This document shows, in pieces, positions 32,304-33,394 of a DNA stretch of 33,394 bases. Origin of the DNA: Candidatus Rokuibacteriota bacterium (GTDB taxonomy: Bacteria > Methylomirabilota > Methylomirabilia > Rokubacteriales > CSP1-6); assembly GCA_016188005.1 (NCBI GenBank), contig JACPIQ010000100.1, positions 1 through 33,394 of the forward strand. The letters run 5' to 3'. The notes under the pieces were generated by a model. The model saw only the letters and a list, made by a program, of their open reading frames with translations. It was not told the origin of the DNA and did no database searches. Every line of letters begins with the position of its first letter. Position 1 is the first letter of the stretch. The position numbers were made by a program, and so were the translations under genes.

Positions 32304-32332
32304 ACTATAGCACGCTCGTGCCGCCTTGCTCT
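32304..32332 (-). promoter_or_regulatory. Possible promoter of the MFS gene with a palindrome in the spacer
   Basis: On the - strand a good -10 box TATAGT occupies 32309-32304, about 22 bases before the ATG, with only a weak -35 (AGAGCA at 32332-32327) 17 bases away. The spacer carries a perfect GCACG-CT-CGTGC palindrome (32310-32321), which could be a repressor site. A weak -35 with an overlapping palindrome fits a regulated promoter, but this is inference. Confidence 0.3.
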
Positions 32333-32342
32333 CTCCGGCGAG

Positions 32343-32768
32343 ATGGCGCGGCTGTCGCTCCGCACGGTGCCGGAGATGGACGCGACGGAGGCCGGGCGCC
32401 TGCTCGTCAGGCGCCTCACCTCGAGGCCTCCCCGCGGCGCGCGGGTCACCGCGCGCATGACGGGGTCGGCGCCCTGGTGGAGCACCGACCCCGAGGGGCC
32501 GGCCTTCGAGGCAGCGCGCCGCGCCCTCCGGGCCGGCTTCGGCAAGGAAGCCGCCATGATCGGTTCTGGCGGCACCATCGGCTTCGTCGAACCGTTTGCG
32601 CGGCTGCTCGAGGGCGCGCCGTGCCTGCTCACGGGCGTCGCCGATCCGGCGTGCCACGCCCACTCGGAGAACGAGAGCCTCCACCTGGGGGACTGGCTCA
32701 AGGCCATGCGCGCGGCAGTGCATCTCTACGACGAGCTGTCGCGCGTGCCCCTGCGCCCGCGCCGCTGA
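32343..32768 (+). pseudogene. C-terminal remnant of an M20-family metallopeptidase
   Basis: The 141-residue frame matches the C-terminal part of M20 dipeptidase/carboxypeptidase-like enzymes: the end of the dimerisation domain (ARLSLRTVPEMDATEAGRLL), IGSGGTIGFVEPF, and the metal-site segment AHSENESLHLGDW. The N-terminal catalytic half with the His-x-Asp and Glu-Glu metal ligands is absent; that place is taken by the divergent MFS promoter. The remaining part cannot be an active peptidase. An ATG at 32343 could start translation but has no clear ribosome-binding site. Confidence 0.7.
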
Positions 32769-32938
32769 CGGCGGGCGAGTGCTGCCGGTGAACGGCGCCG
32801 TGGTGAGGCGGCGGGTGCCGATCGAAGAGGCCGCTTGACGCTGCTTCGCCGCTGGGTTAAGCATGTGGCCTGCCCCGCCCGCCCCGGGGGCCGGCGGGCG
32901 CGCCCAGCTCACGTCCCAGACCGAGGGAGATCCCAACG

Positions 32939-33394
32939 ATGAAGCGTGCCGTCGAGTTCCCCAGCGAGAACCCGCGAGAGCTGATCCGGGCCGACCTGTT
33001 CACGCCGGACGAGGGGAAAGGCCCGTGGCCGGTGATCGTCATGGGCGGCGGATGGTGCTACGTGAAGGAGCTCATCATGCCGGAGTACGCGCAGTTCTTC
33101 CTGCGCGAAGGCCTCGCGGCCCTGATCTTCGACTACCGATGCCTCGGGGCCAGCGACGGGGAGCCACGGCAGCACCTCGACCCCTGGAAGCAGATCGCCG
33201 ACTACCGCTCGGCGGTGGACGCGCTGAGCTACCTCGACGAGTACGAGGGCGTCATCGACCGCGAGCGCATCGGCGTCTGGGGAATCTCCTACAGCGGCGG
33301 GCATGCCCTCGTCGTCGGCGCCCTCGATCCCCGCGTGAAGTGCGTCGTGTCGCACATCCCCATCATCGAGGGCTGGTACAACTCCATGCGCGCC
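32939..33394 (+). CDS. Alpha/beta hydrolase, 5' part (runs off the window)
   Basis: The first 152 residues of an alpha/beta-hydrolase, open to the window edge. VIVMGGGWCYVKE forms the oxyanion-hole region, LIFDYRCLGASDG the following strand, and IGVWGISYSGGHAL the nucleophile elbow with Ser as likely nucleophile. LDPRVKCVVSHIP comes next. The acid and His of the triad lie beyond the edge. It resembles the dienelactone-hydrolase/X-Pro-dipeptidyl-peptidase-like group, acting on ester or peptide bonds. The ATG is preceded by GAGGGAGA. It follows the peptidase remnant by 170 bases without visible genes between. Confidence 0.85.
   Translation, partial: MKRAVEFPSENPRELIRADLFTPDEGKGPWPVIVMGGGWCYVKELIMPEYAQFFLREGLAALIFDYRCLGASDGEPRQHLDPWKQIADYRSAVDALSYLDEYEGVIDRERIGVWGISYSGGHALVVGALDPRVKCVVSHIPIIEGWYNSMRA

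Noticed and set aside
32835-32863. TTGACG followed by TAAGCA as promoter of the alpha/beta hydrolase
   Set aside because: The -35 is good but the -10 matches the consensus at only two of six positions.

Overview
The window is a GC-rich bacterial chromosome segment with densely packed genes. The gene content includes a split branched-chain-amino-acid-type ABC transporter, B12-dependent acyl-CoA mutases, a thiolase paired with an HMG-CoA-synthase/DUF35 protein, a luciferase-like monooxygenase, a PEP-CTERM-like protein and a large hybrid sensor kinase. This suits an environmental soil or sediment Gram-negative-type heterotroph. A Rokubacteria/Methylomirabilota-like or deltaproteobacterial-type lineage is my guess from gene content only. 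No rRNA, tRNA, CRISPR array, insertion sequence or prophage was recognised.

Left part (1-7500, mostly + strand): a small two-helix membrane protein, a lipoprotein joining Sel1-like repeats to a c-type cytochrome motif, a stretch of decayed coding-looking sequence, a small secreted DUF1344-like protein closed by a strong hairpin, a broken GAF-GGDEF diguanylate cyclase (- strand), a hybrid sensor histidine kinase and a beta-hydroxyacid dehydrogenase.

Central part (7544-25310, all - strand): apparently one long transcription unit of about 16 kb, read from right to left. After an SDR dehydrogenase and a luciferase-like monooxygenase remnant come the solute-binding protein, LivG, an acyl-CoA ligase, a stand-alone B12-binding subunit, mutase large subunit 1, a luciferase-like monooxygenase, an Asp/Glu-racemase-family protein, an HMG-CoA-synthase-like/DUF35 fusion, a thiolase, mutase large subunit 2, LivH, LivM and LivF. 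An old-yellow-enzyme/dienoyl-CoA-reductase-type flavoenzyme follows downstream. Several junctions overlap by a few bases (LivH/LivM, LivM/LivF, LivG/ligase, B12 subunit/mutase 1), so the genes are probably cotranscribed and in part translationally coupled. The enzymes sit inside the transporter operon. The simplest reading is import of an organic acid, CoA activation, B12-dependent carbon-skeleton rearrangement, and thiolase/HMG-synthase-type C-C bond chemistry. The substrate cannot be read from the sequence. This is the best candidate for an undescribed system here.

Right part (25351-33394): a decayed gene with an internal stop lies divergent to a LysR regulator across a very short promoter region. 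Then comes a - strand cluster (PEP-CTERM-like protein, DUF4331 protein, TPR protein) with a good sigma-54 promoter match in front. Further right are a C-terminal remnant of an acyl-CoA dehydrogenase, an MFS transporter, a C-terminal remnant of an M20 peptidase, and the start of an alpha/beta hydrolase cut by the window edge. At least five genes in the window are broken or truncated, which points to repeated local deletion or rearrangement.
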